Source: Halomonas lysinitropha (lineage in GTDB: Bacteria; Pseudomonadota; Gammaproteobacteria; Pseudomonadales; Halomonadaceae). From it: a DNA stretch of 64,000 bases. Positions 18,618 through 26,941 of this stretch are shown here, in pieces. The stretch spans positions 152,316-216,315 of the forward strand of contig NZ_CABVOU010000014.1 in the NCBI RefSeq assembly GCF_902500215.1, read 5' to 3'. The position numbers and the translations under genes are program-made. The stretch's first letter is position 1. Every line of letters begins with the position of its first letter. The notes below the pieces were generated by a model. That model worked only from the letters and a program-made list of their open reading frames with translations. It was not told the origin of the DNA and did no database searches.

Positions 18618-18649
18618 GCGAAAGGCCACCGATCATGGATCGGTGGCCT
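18618..18649 (-). terminator. Intrinsic terminator of the phasin gene
   Basis: A perfect 12-bp stem (18623-18634 with 18638-18649) with loop ATG is followed on the minus strand by TTTCG. It lies 44 bases after the phasin stop, and the group II intron begins four bases further on. Confidence 0.85.
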
Positions 18650-18692
18650 CGGGTATCGCGTCCTGCCGGCGTAGGCCGGCGGGTAGCCCTAA

Positions 18693-19106
18693 TTAGGCGG
18701 TCTTGGCAGCCTTGGGAGCCGCTTCCTTGACGGCCTTGGTGGCGGTCTCGGTGGTTTCCTTGATGCCTTCCTGGGCCTTCTGGACGTTCTCTTCGGTCAG
18801 CTTCTGGCTATCCTTGGCGAAGTCCTGCTGCAGGGCGACAACCTTCTCGGTGTCTGCCTTCAGGCGCTCGGTCAGTTCCGTAGCGACCTGCTGCTGGCCT
18901 TCCATGTAGCTCTTGAGGCCTTCGGCATCCTTGACTTCCATCAGGCTGCGCAGCTGCGACAGGTTGGTGTCGGTATAGGACTTGGCGGCGTCAAGCTGAG
19001 CGTTGACCAGCTTCTCGGTGAAGTCGACGGACAGGGCAGCGTAAGCACGCGCCGGGCCGAACATCATGGTCTCGAACTGCTTGGTGTCGAAGTTAAAGTT
19101 GCTCAT
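18693..19106 (-). CDS. Phasin family protein (PHA granule-associated)
   Basis: A 137-residue amphipathic, helix-rich protein of the phasin family, which coats polyhydroxyalkanoate granules. The N-terminal [37 protein letters not shown] is typical; the middle is a heptad-like coiled coil and the C-terminus is an Ala/Lys-rich tail ([11 protein letters not shown]) as in many phasins. GGAGG precedes the ATG with an eight-base spacer. A strong terminator follows. It implies that the host stores PHA; no PHA synthase gene is in this window. Confidence 0.9.
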   Translation of the reverse strand: MSNFNFDTKQFETMMFGPARAYAALSVDFTEKLVNAQLDAAKSYTDTNLSQLRSLMEVKDAEGLKSYMEGQQQVATELTERLKADTEKVVALQQDFAKDSQKLTEENVQKAQEGIKETTETATKAVKEAAPKAAKTA

Positions 19107-19154
19107 CTGAAGAACCTCCGGGTTCTGAACGAACGGGAGATCCCCGCTCTGATG

Positions 19155-19188
19155 TTGTGCACACTAACAGGGATTTTTGTGCAGTGCA
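19155..19188. promoter_or_regulatory. Repeated TTGTGCA boxes before the phasin gene
   Basis: TTGTGCA occurs at 19155-19161 and 19177-19183, and the second overlaps TGCA-G-TGCA (19180-19188). They lie 49-82 bases before the phasin start. TGC-rich palindromes are bound by PhaR-type repressors of phasin genes, so this may be such an operator. Inference only. Confidence 0.3.
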
Positions 19189-19269
19189 ACATAATTCCAG
19201 TAATGAGCACCCGGCAGGAAAGGCCGCCATGGGATCCCTCCTCACTCTTCTTTGCGACGATGCCTGAGC

Positions 19270-19545
19270 TCAGGCCACTGCCTGGCCCGAAACGCGATTG
19301 CCGCCCGAAGCCTTGCTGACATACATGGCATTGTCAGCCCGGTCGAGAAGTGCTTCGACCAAGGCGCCGTGTTCGGGATAGGAGGCCACCCCCACACTAG
19401 CCGTCGCCATTGATCCCGATAACCGAGCCATGGCGTGGCCTTCCGCAACGGAAAGATCCGTGACGACATCGCCCCGACCAAGGCCGGGCAAAATGAGAAC
19501 ACCGCGAAACAGGAAGAGGCGTAAGTCCGTCCTTGAGCCCGACAT
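19270..19545 (-). pseudogene. Diguanylate cyclase (GGDEF) C-terminal remnant
   Basis: The last 90 codons match the second half of a GGDEF domain: ILPGLGRGDV, then MATASVGVASYPEHG and ADNAMYVSKASGGNRVS, ending in a stop. The GGDEF signature itself is lost: the sequence passes from FRG straight to VLILPG, and nothing upstream looks like the first half or a sensor domain. Start and promoter are missing, so it is a dead fragment left between the phasin gene and the AtuA module. Confidence 0.75.
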
Positions 19546-19554
19546 CCGTTCCGT

Positions 19555-19905
19555 TCATCCCTCGAGCGTCGCCGGCACGGCGATCGCCATGCCGAGCAAC
19601 AGAAAGGAGAGCGTCTTGCCGTGACCGTCCAGGTTCAGCGCCCCATTGACCCCGCCCTGCAGCACATCGTCGAGCACCAGGTTCATGCCGGCGAGACCCG
19701 GCAGCGGATAGCGCCGCACCCGGCTGACGCCGCGGTGGGCGAACAGCGCCTGCAACCGATCCTCGGTGATCTGAGCGAGCAGGATATCGTAATGACGTGG
19801 GTCATAGGCGAACAGCGCCAGGTTAAGCCGCTCGCCCTTGTCGCCGGCACGGGCATGCGCCAGGCGGTGCAGCGACATCATCTTCACATCATCACTGGGC
19901 GCCAT
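19555..19905 (-). CDS. AtuA-like small protein (ferredoxin-fold partner domain)
   Basis: A 116-residue protein matching the domain that is often fused to the C-terminus of AtuA/DUF1446 proteins. Recognisable are LHRLAHARAGDKGERLNLALFAYDP, the central RYPLPGLAGMNLVLDDVLQGGV and the C-terminal LDGHGKTLSFLLLGM. Here it is a separate gene overlapping the end of the large subunit gene, so the two probably form a complex. The ATG at 19905 has AGGAG eight bases upstream; an in-frame ATG at 19926 is the alternative. The biochemical role of this family is not established. Confidence 0.8.
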   Translation of the reverse strand: MAPSDDVKMMSLHRLAHARAGDKGERLNLALFAYDPRHYDILLAQITEDRLQALFAHRGVSRVRRYPLPGLAGMNLVLDDVLQGGVNGALNLDGHGKTLSFLLLGMAIAVPATLEG

Positions 19906-21295
19906 GGTCGTGACTCCTGTCGTCATTCATCGGGGTGCCATACAGGGTGGCGAAGGCCTCGACGTCGCTGCGCTGGACCAGGTAGGAGGCCGTGCAGATC
20001 CGTCGCTGGAACTGACGGCGCACCCCGCCCCCGCCGGCCGGGCCGGCGCAGTAGAGCGCCAGCAGCTCTTGAGTCGCGCGTTCCACCCAGCGCCGCTCGG
20101 CGTGCCCCACGGCGAGCCGCAGTCGGTAATCGCCGCTCTCCTGCCCTGCCGTCTGCCGCTGCAGGTCGCCGGTATCGCTGTCGAAGACGCTGGTGTGCCC
20201 GATGATGTCGAACCGCGAGCGTAACTCGGGGGGCGCGCGAAAGGTGAGCCGTTCGCGAAGCACCTCGGCCGCCAGCTGCGCTCTGGCGAACGCATTGGGG
20301 CCGGCGTAGGAGATCTCGGCTTCTCCCTGCCAACCGCCCGCGTAGCACACGGTGGTCTTGAGCCGCTCCGGCGCCGGCCTGCCGCGGATGCCGCTGACCG
20401 CGACCCGGTCGGGACCGATCTCGTAAACCCTGACGCCGGAGAGATCCACGATCACGTCCGGCGTCAGGTAGCCGCCCGGGTCGTGGACCTCGTACAGCAA
20501 CTGCTCCTTCACCGTGTGCTCGGTCACGCAGCCGCCAGTGCCGGGCGGCTTGGTCACCACAAGGCTGCCGTCCTCTTCCACCTCGATGATGGGATAGCCC
20601 ACCGTGGCCAGGTCGGGCACGTCCTTCAAGCCAGGGTCGGCGAAGTAGCCGCCGCTCACCTGGGACCCGCACTCGCCCAGGTGCCCTGCCATCGTGCCCG
20701 CCGCCAGGCGGTCCCAATCGTCCCAGGCCCAGCTGAAGTAGTGCATCAGCGGGGCCAGGAACAGCGACGGGTCGGCCACGCGACCGGTCACGACCACCTC
20801 GGCACCCAGGGCCAGCGCCTCGACCAGGGGCGCAGCGCCGAGGTAGACGTTGGCCGAGATCAGCGCCTCCTCACCCGGCATCTCGCCGCTCTCCCCCTCC
20901 CAGCGCTGCAGATCGATACGGGAGAGGCGCGAGCGGATATCGTCGCCCTGCACGTGACCGATGCGGATATCGGCTCGCCCTGCCCCCTGGGCAAGCGCGC
21001 GGACCCGTTCGCAGGCGCCTGCCGGGTTGGCGGCACCGAAGTTGCCGAGGATAGCGATGCCATTGGCCAGGCAGTCATCGAGCACAGGCTCCAGCAGTTC
21101 GTCGAGCAGCGGCTCGAAGCCGGCGTCGGGATCGTCATGCCGTGCCCGGTGGGCGGCGGCCAGGGTTCGTTCCCCCAGGGTCTCGAAGAGCAGCGCGGCG
21201 GGCTGGCCACGGCGGATCAGCTCGGCCACCACGGGAATCGCCGCATCGGTGCGGTCACCGGAAAACCCGGCACCGCTGCCCAGCAGAAAGGTCAT
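19892..21295 (-). CDS. AtuA (DUF1446) family protein
   Basis: A 467-residue protein of the family named after AtuA of acyclic terpene utilisation. Conserved features are LLGSGAGFSGDRTDAAIPVVAEL at the N-terminus, NFGAANPAGACERV, GRVADPSLFLAPLMHYF, HLGECGSQVSGGYFADPG and TGGCVTEHTVKEQLLYEVHDPGGYLTPDVIVD. The enzymatic activity is unknown. Genes that accompany AtuA in terpene degradation (geranyl-CoA carboxylase, isohexenylglutaconyl-CoA hydratase) are absent here. Its ATG overlaps the TGA of the TRAP permease gene, so import and metabolism are tightly coupled. The substrate is probably a small carboxylate taken up by that transporter. Confidence 0.85.
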   Translation of the reverse strand: MTFLLGSGAGFSGDRTDAAIPVVAELIRRGQPAALLFETLGERTLAAAHRARHDDPDAGFEPLLDELLEPVLDDCLANGIAILGNFGAANPAGACERVRALAQGAGRADIRIGHVQGDDIRSRLSRIDLQRWEGESGEMPGEEALISANVYLGAAPLVEALALGAEVVVTGRVADPSLFLAPLMHYFSWAWDDWDRLAAGTMAGHLGECGSQVSGGYFADPGLKDVPDLATVGYPIIEVEEDGSLVVTKPPGTGGCVTEHTVKEQLLYEVHDPGGYLTPDVIVDLSGVRVYEIGPDRVAVSGIRGRPAPERLKTTVCYAGGWQGEAEISYAGPNAFARAQLAAEVLRERLTFRAPPELRSRFDIIGHTSVFDSDTGDLQRQTAGQESGDYRLRLAVGHAERRWVERATQELLALYCAGPAGGGGVRRQFQRRICTASYLVQRSDVEAFATLYGTPMNDDRSHDHGAQ

Positions 21296-23187
21296 GGGGA
21301 TGTCTCCTTGGCGGACATATCGCGCGAGGGGCCAGCAGATATCGACCGACGCCGTCGCAGCGCATACATCCCCGCCAGTGCCAGCAGTGCCGCTACCGTC
21401 GTCAGCCAGCCCGGCGTCAGTGCCAGGCCGATCACCACGATCAGACCGATGATATCCAGGGCACGGTTGCCGGTTATCGCCACGCGTGACATCAGCGAGG
21501 CGAAGGCGATCACGAAGACCACGCCCTGACAGATCGCCAGCGCGATATCAACCGCCCCACTGAAGCCGGCCAGCGCCGGATAGATCAGCAGCAGAAAGGG
21601 AATGACGTAGATCGCCGCCGCCAGGCGCACGGCCTCACCGGCCGCCGGTAGCCAGTTGGTGCCGGCGATACCCGAGGCGACAAACACCGCCACGCACACC
21701 GGCGGAGTGATGACCGAGAGGGTTGCGAAGTAGAACACGAAGAGATGCGCGATGAGCGGCTCCACGCCGATGGTGGTCAGCGCCGGTGCCAGCACCGAGG
21801 CCACCAGCACGTAGGCCGCAGTCGTGGGAATGCCCATGCCCAGGATCAAGCACACGCCGCCCACGATGCCCGCCACCAGGAACAGCGACTCGCCGCCGAC
21901 GTTGACGATCAGGCTGGCGAGCGTCACGCCGATACCGGTCATGCCGATCATCGCCACCAGGATCTGCGCCCCGGCCAGCAGCACGCCGATGATCACCATG
22001 CCTCTGCCGGCATCCATCAAGCCCGACAGCAGCTTGCCGAGGATCTCCTCTAATGGCGTTCTTGCCAGCAGGGCAAAGGGCACGAAGGTGAACACCGTCA
22101 TCATGATGCCGTAGAAGGCCGAAAGCTGGATGGAACGCCCGTTGAGCACGCCGAAGAAGAGCCCGCCCAGTGCCGCGAGGATCGGCACGATGCGCTCGGG
22201 GCGCAGCACGTCGCGCCAGCCGGGCAACTCATCGGCCGGCACCACACGCAGGTTGCGCCGCTGCGCGACCAGATGGATGGTCAGGAAGACCCCCAGGTAG
22301 AACAGGATCGCCGGCAGCAGCGCCGCCAGGGCGATGCGCAGGTAACTCTCGCCGAGGATCTCGGCCATGATGAAGGCCGCCGCACCGAGGATAGGCGGCG
22401 CGATCTGACCACCCGTCGAGGCCACGGCCTCCACGGCGGCGGCAAAGGGCCGTGGGTAGTCAAGCCGCTTCATCATGGGAATGGTGAAGTTGCCGGTGGT
22501 GGCCACGTTGGCCACCGCGCTGCCACTGACCATGCCGAAGAGCCCCGAGGCGACCGTGGCCACCTTGGCGGCCCCGCCTGGCGAACGGCCGCTGATGCGC
22601 AGTGCCAGATCCATGAAGGTCTGACCGCCGCCCGTGTGCAGCAACAGGCTGCCGAACAGCACGAAGGCAGCAATGGTGGTCGCGGCCACGCCCACCAGCA
22701 TGCCCCAGACCCCGAGATCACCGAGGTAGATGGTCTCGGTGATGTAGACCAGGTCGAAGCCGCGGTGCCCCAGCGGGCCGGGAATGGCGGCGCCGAACCA
22801 GGCATAGCCCAGGCCGGCCACCACCAGCAGCGGAAAGATCAGGCCGATGGCGCGCCGCGACAGCTCGAGGATCGCCACCAGCAGCACCCCGGTGAAGAGC
22901 ATGTCGCGGGTCGATGCCCAGGGCAGCTCCACCAGGATGCGCTCGGCATTCATCGCCACGTAGCCACAGGCGAGCACGGCACCCACCGCCAGGACGAGAT
23001 CGAGGGCGATGCCCAGGGGACGCCAGCGCTTGCCGGCCCCCAGCGGATAGACCGTCAGCCCCAGCAGGATCACCAGCGCAAGGAAGATGCTGCGCTGGAT
23101 CAAGCTCTCGAAGGGGCCAGTGGCGGCGGTGTACAGAATCAGCCCACCCAGCGTGAGGGCCAGCCCCCGGGTCAGATGCTCGCGCAC
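21292..23187 (-). CDS. TAXI-type TRAP transporter, fused membrane permease
   Basis: A 631-residue membrane protein combining the small (DctQ-like) and large (DctM-like) TRAP subunits, as usual for TAXI systems. About 16 or more hydrophobic segments are visible. The large-subunit part contains SGSAVANVATTGNFTIPMMKRLDYPRPFAAAVEAVASTGGQIAPPILGAAAFIMAEI and GMGIPTTAAYVLVA. The GTG at 23187 has AAGGAG seven bases upstream. It lies 21 bases after the binding-protein gene. It probably uses a sodium gradient to import an organic acid. Confidence 0.93.
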   Translation of the reverse strand: MREHLTRGLALTLGGLILYTAATGPFESLIQRSIFLALVILLGLTVYPLGAGKRWRPLGIALDLVLAVGAVLACGYVAMNAERILVELPWASTRDMLFTGVLLVAILELSRRAIGLIFPLLVVAGLGYAWFGAAIPGPLGHRGFDLVYITETIYLGDLGVWGMLVGVAATTIAAFVLFGSLLLHTGGGQTFMDLALRISGRSPGGAAKVATVASGLFGMVSGSAVANVATTGNFTIPMMKRLDYPRPFAAAVEAVASTGGQIAPPILGAAAFIMAEILGESYLRIALAALLPAILFYLGVFLTIHLVAQRRNLRVVPADELPGWRDVLRPERIVPILAALGGLFFGVLNGRSIQLSAFYGIMMTVFTFVPFALLARTPLEEILGKLLSGLMDAGRGMVIIGVLLAGAQILVAMIGMTGIGVTLASLIVNVGGESLFLVAGIVGGVCLILGMGIPTTAAYVLVASVLAPALTTIGVEPLIAHLFVFYFATLSVITPPVCVAVFVASGIAGTNWLPAAGEAVRLAAAIYVIPFLLLIYPALAGFSGAVDIALAICQGVVFVIAFASLMSRVAITGNRALDIIGLIVVIGLALTPGWLTTVAALLALAGMYALRRRRSISAGPSRDMSAKETSP

Positions 23188-23208
23188 GGAAAGCTCCTTC
23201 GACGGCCG

Positions 23209-24174
23209 TTATTCGGCGGGCTGCAGAGCATCCGGGATTTCCATACCCTGCTCTTCGAAGTAGCGTGCGGCGCCGGCATGCAGCGGGACGGTCCCGACAT
23301 CGAGGGTCATCTGCGCCATGTCGGCATCCTTGATCGCCGAGAAGGCGTTGGCCTGGGGCTCGGGATTCTCCATCACCGCCTTGACGATCTGGTAGGCGGT
23401 CTCTTCATCCATGTCCGGATGCGCGTGAACGGCCACGCCGAAGGCCCAGGTGGTGAAGGCCGGGATGCCGTCGGCGGCGCCCTCGGGAATGTCCACGACC
23501 GCGATATCAGGCATCTCGCTGCGCAGGGTATCGGCCTGCTCGTCAGTGAGCGACAGCACATTGATCGGCGTGAAGGTGGCGATATCCATGGTCGAACCGT
23601 CCAGGCGATTGCCCACGCCGGACTTCACGTAGCCGGCGATCCGCCCGTCCTTGATGGAGTCGACCACGTCGGTGGTCGAGCCACGCACGTAGTCGGGGGT
23701 GATTCCCAGGGTCTTCATGACCGCCTCGGTGGTGCTCTCGGTAGCCGAGCCGGTGATGCCCGGGTTGAGGCGCACCCCGTCCAGTTCCTGCATGCTCTCG
23801 ACCCCGGCATCCTCCCGCATCACCACGTTCTGCGGCGCCACGGTGTAGACCCACAGCAGTCGCGTATCCACCGGACGCTCCTCGAAATCGCCCTGGCCGG
23901 CGTAGGCGTGATAGCCGGTGTTGGTGGTCACCAGCCCCATGTCCATCTGGTCGCGGCTGAGCCGGCGCAGGTTATCGACGGTGGCACCGGTCTCGGCGAC
24001 GGAGGAGCTGACGCCTTCGAGCTCGCTGTTGATGATCTGATTGACCGCCACGAAGTAACCGTAGTGGCTCGACGAGCTGGAGGTCGAGCCGATCAGCAGG
24101 CGCTCCTGGGCGGGGGCGGAAGCGGCGGCGAGAAGTGCGGCACTGGCGGCCACGGCGGTAAGCAGCGTTTTCAT
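23209..24174 (-). CDS. TAXI family TRAP transporter solute-binding protein
   Basis: A 321-residue periplasmic protein. Residues 1-22 form a signal peptide ending APA. The mature protein shows TAXI features: LLIGSTSSSSSHYGYFVAVNQIIN, VAETGATVDNLRRLSRDQMDMGLVTTNTGYHAY and LRLNPGITGSATESTTEAVMKTLGI-like sequence in the hinge. It should bind the substrate and pass it to the fused permease. It is the first gene of the minus-strand operon with permease, AtuA and the small AtuA-like gene, and is divergent from a LysR gene. A CA-rich Crc/Hfq-type motif lies 30 bases before its start. Confidence 0.92.
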   Translation of the reverse strand: MKTLLTAVAASAALLAAASAPAQERLLIGSTSSSSSHYGYFVAVNQIINSELEGVSSSVAETGATVDNLRRLSRDQMDMGLVTTNTGYHAYAGQGDFEERPVDTRLLWVYTVAPQNVVMREDAGVESMQELDGVRLNPGITGSATESTTEAVMKTLGITPDYVRGSTTDVVDSIKDGRIAGYVKSGVGNRLDGSTMDIATFTPINVLSLTDEQADTLRSEMPDIAVVDIPEGAADGIPAFTTWAFGVAVHAHPDMDEETAYQIVKAVMENPEPQANAFSAIKDADMAQMTLDVGTVPLHAGAARYFEEQGMEIPDALQPAE

Positions 24175-24203
24175 GGTGGTTGGCTCCTGGCCCGGTCGCG
24201 GGC

Positions 24204-24211
24204 TTGTTGTT
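24204..24211 (-). promoter_or_regulatory. CA motif in the leader of the TAXI gene (Hfq/Crc-type)
   Basis: The minus strand reads AACAACAA within CACAACAACAAG, a full match to the AANAANAA motif used by Hfq and Crc in pseudomonads. It lies 30-37 bases before the ATG of the binding-protein gene. Near matches (GACAACAA) occur before benA, benE and kdgD. Confidence 0.45.
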
Positions 24212-24369
24212 GTGATAAATCATGAGGTGAAACAGCGTCTCGTGACGGTGCACGATCCACCCGGCAGCGCTTCAGGAAGGTGCGTCGCAAGAGCGCCACT
24301 CGATGCAGCGTGGTTGCCGATCTAAATTTTGTACATTGAATTGTTTTTAAATTCTGTTTTACTTTCTAA

Positions 24370-25269
24370 ATGAACCCTAGCATCCGACAGCTCGACGCCT
24401 TCGTCGCGGTGGCACAGTCGCGCAGCCTGGCCGAGGCCAGCGAGCGCATCCACCTCTCCCAGCCGGCTATCTCGATAGCCCTGCGTAAACTGGAGGAGAC
24501 GGTGGGCGGTGCCCTGTTCTCGCGCAGCACCCGCCAGCTCACCCTCACCCCGGAGGGCGAAGCCTTCCTGCCGGTGGCAATCCGCCTGCTGCATGACTGG
24601 ACCGATGCCTTCGAGGATCTTGACGAGCTGTTCTCGAAGAAGCGCGGCAAGGTCACGGTCGCGGCACTGCCTACCCTGGCCGCCGGCCTGCTGCCGGGCG
24701 TCATCGCCGCCTTCCACGCCCGCTATCCACGTATCAACTTTGCCCTGCACGACGTGCTCGCCGAGCAGGTGAACACGATGGTGCGCGAAGGGCGTGCCGA
24801 CCTGGGGCTCTCGGTGCCGCCCATCGATTCCGAGGATCTCGCTTTCGAGCCGGTACTGGAGGATCGCTACGTGGCCGTCTGCCCACTGGGTCACCCGCTG
24901 CTTGAACGACCCCAGGTCACCTGGCACCAACTGGCCGGCCATCCTTTCATCGGCATCAACCGGCTCTCCAGCTCGCGGCAGGATATCGACCGCATCATGG
25001 CCGAGGTGGGTCAGCCACTCGATATCATCTGCGATGCCAGCCAGATCGCCACCGTGGGGCGCATGGTGGCGGCCGGGGTGGGCATCAGCGTCCTGCCGAA
25101 GCTCAGCTTCCGCCAGATCGCCGGCCACGGCATCGACTACCGACCGCTGGAATCTCCCGACGTGAGTCGCCCCCTCGGCATCGTCCAGCGCCGCCGGCAT
25201 GCTCTCTCCACCGCTGCGGTGGCCCTTCGCGAGATGATCATCGAAGCCGCCCGTATAACGGACGCCTGA
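24370..25269 (+). CDS. LysR-family regulator of the AtuA/TAXI operon
   Basis: A 299-residue LysR-type regulator: N-terminal winged helix (RQLDAFVAVAQSRSLAEASERIHLSQPAISIALRKLEE) and a C-terminal periplasmic-binding-like effector domain (from about residue 90, with VTVAALPTLAAGLLPGVI). It is divergent from the TAXI-TRAP/AtuA operon, the classic arrangement for a local activator. The 195-base gap contains an AT-rich block (24321-24368) that would hold the promoter and LysR sites. The inducer is presumably the transported acid or a metabolite of it. Confidence 0.88.
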   Translation: MNPSIRQLDAFVAVAQSRSLAEASERIHLSQPAISIALRKLEETVGGALFSRSTRQLTLTPEGEAFLPVAIRLLHDWTDAFEDLDELFSKKRGKVTVAALPTLAAGLLPGVIAAFHARYPRINFALHDVLAEQVNTMVREGRADLGLSVPPIDSEDLAFEPVLEDRYVAVCPLGHPLLERPQVTWHQLAGHPFIGINRLSSSRQDIDRIMAEVGQPLDIICDASQIATVGRMVAAGVGISVLPKLSFRQIAGHGIDYRPLESPDVSRPLGIVQRRRHALSTAAVALREMIIEAARITDA

Positions 25270-25492
25270 ACTAGTGCGTCTTGTGTGCGGGTCCGCTGAA
25301 GAGAGTCCAAGGTAAAACCTTGTTGCCTCACTGCCGGGTCCCCAATGATCGCTCAGATCGGTGTCCACCAATGCTGGGTAGGATCACCCCAAGGCAGGGG
25401 CCACTTCCTGGTCATCGACTCAACTCTCCAGAGGGCAAAGATTGCTACGAAAGGATAAGAGCCAGGTACGGCGGAACCGAAGTAATGACCGG

Positions 25493-25529
25493 ACTAAAAG
25501 GGCCCGTGCTGCCAAAGCAGACACGGGCC
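25493..25529 (-). terminator. Terminator of the ben operon, in a 314-base gap
   Basis: On the minus strand GGCCCGTG (25529-25522) pairs with CACGGGCC (25508-25501) around a partly paired loop and is followed by CTTTTAG. It lies 54 bases after the benE stop. The rest of the gap (25270-25492 and 25530-25583) shows no gene or other clear signal. Confidence 0.8.
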
Positions 25530-25583
25530 AAGGAGGAAAAAAGTCATGCCAGCGCGCCGACGCCTGAGCGCCGGCGTTACCGG

Positions 25584-26843
25584 TCAGCCGGCACTCTTTG
25601 CCGGGAAGCGCTTGCGCAGGGCCTCGCGCTCCTGGGAGAAGTCGAAGTCCCGGAACTCAACCAGCATCGAGATCAGCGCCCCAAGGATCAGCGCCCAGAA
25701 GGAAGCACCGATGCCGAAGATCTGCAGACCCGACACCGCGATCAAGAAGGAGAACATCGCCCCTACCTCATGCTTGCCGGAGAAGGTGATATGCATCGCC
25801 GAGCTGATCACCCGCAGCAACGCCAGGCCTGCGATGATGGCGATGAAGTAGCTCGGCATCGCCTCGATCAGGCTGAACACGAAGCCGTAGAAGGGTGCGC
25901 AGACCACGAAGATGATACCGACGATCACCGCTGCCACCCAGCGCTTGTCATGGATTCCCGCTTCGGGGGAAGAGCAGATGCCGGTCATCGGCGCGGCGAT
26001 GCAGGTGCTGTGGAGATTGAAGAAGGCCGACACCATGGTGCCGATGCCGCCGACGAAGGTGATGGCATTGGCCGGCGCCTCCTTGTAGCCCATGCCCTTG
26101 ACCAGCCCAACGCCGGCGGGCGTTTCCATGCCCACCAAAATCAGTGCCAGCGGTAGGCCGTAGGCCAGGAAGGCGTCCATGGAGAAGGCCGGCACGATGA
26201 ACTCGGGCATGCGGAAGGAGAACTCCACGCTTGAGAAGTCAGCCCCGGAGAGCGCCATGTAGAGCACGCCCATCACCAGAGTGGCCACCAGCGGAGGTAT
26301 CCGACGCAGGAAGCGCGCCGAGAGGAAGAAGGCCAGGATCATCACCACCGCCGGTATCAGGGCGTTCTGCAGGGGCATCACCATGTTGGTGCCGAACTTG
26401 AGCAGCACGCCGGCCACCATGCCCATGACGATCGGCATGGGGATCAGTCGCATCACCAGGCTCATCCAGCCGGCCAGGGCCACCACCACCGAGATGGCGC
26501 CCGCCATCAGCGTCGCCCCCAGGGCCTCGTTGAGCCCCACCACGGGGACGATGGCGGCGAACAGCAAGGCGCCGGGAATGGAGTTGGCCACCGGCAGGGG
26601 AAGACGGTAATAGGCCGGCAGGATCAGGCCGAACAGGCCGTTGATGAAGAGGTAGCTGATCACCCACAGCAGGGTGAAATCCTTGGGCAGCCCCGCCGCG
26701 GTGCCGGCGCTGATATGGATGATGCCGGCGCTGAGGCCGAAGATGCCGGCGACCACGCCGGCGCTGAGATTGTCGGCATTAAGGTCGCGCAGGAAGTCCC
26801 GCGGCGCTGACGCGAGGCCAGCGCCTTTCTCGAGGTGTCTCAT
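25584..26843 (-). CDS. benE: Benzoate/H+ symporter, BenE family
   Basis: A 419-residue membrane protein with about 12 hydrophobic segments, imported-benzoate type. BenE family traits include the DLNADNLSAGVVAGIFGLSAGIIHISAGTAAG start, LPVANSIPGALLFAAIVP, PAGVGLVKGMGYKEAPAN and FFNLHSTCIAAPMTGICSSPEAG. The ATG at 26843 has GGAG seven bases upstream; an in-frame start at 26903 is less likely. It is the last gene of the cat-ben operon, 98 bases after benD, and is followed by a terminator. A GACAACAA octamer lies 18 bases before the start. Confidence 0.93.
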   Translation of the reverse strand: MRHLEKGAGLASAPRDFLRDLNADNLSAGVVAGIFGLSAGIIHISAGTAAGLPKDFTLLWVISYLFINGLFGLILPAYYRLPLPVANSIPGALLFAAIVPVVGLNEALGATLMAGAISVVVALAGWMSLVMRLIPMPIVMGMVAGVLLKFGTNMVMPLQNALIPAVVMILAFFLSARFLRRIPPLVATLVMGVLYMALSGADFSSVEFSFRMPEFIVPAFSMDAFLAYGLPLALILVGMETPAGVGLVKGMGYKEAPANAITFVGGIGTMVSAFFNLHSTCIAAPMTGICSSPEAGIHDKRWVAAVIVGIIFVVCAPFYGFVFSLIEAMPSYFIAIIAGLALLRVISSAMHITFSGKHEVGAMFSFLIAVSGLQIFGIGASFWALILGALISMLVEFRDFDFSQEREALRKRFPAKSAG

Positions 26844-26941
26844 TCTGTGCTCCAGGGGGCTTGTTGTCGTTGCTGTCGGAAGCCACGGATGGTCAGGAGG
26901 CAAGGCGAGCCGGCGGCACGGAGGCCGCCCTGGCGCAGGAT

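Noticed and set aside
18135..18696. Small open frames in both strands upstream of the intron reverse transcriptase
   Set aside because: They lie in the structured RNA of the group II intron and the phasin terminator and show no protein similarity.
22273..24225. A 650-codon open frame opposite the TAXI-TRAP genes
   Set aside because: Antisense shadow of high-GC coding sequence; His/Gly/Gln-rich without domains.
25281..26156. A 291-codon plus-strand frame after the LysR gene
   Set aside because: Antisense to benE and running through the ben terminator; low-complexity product.
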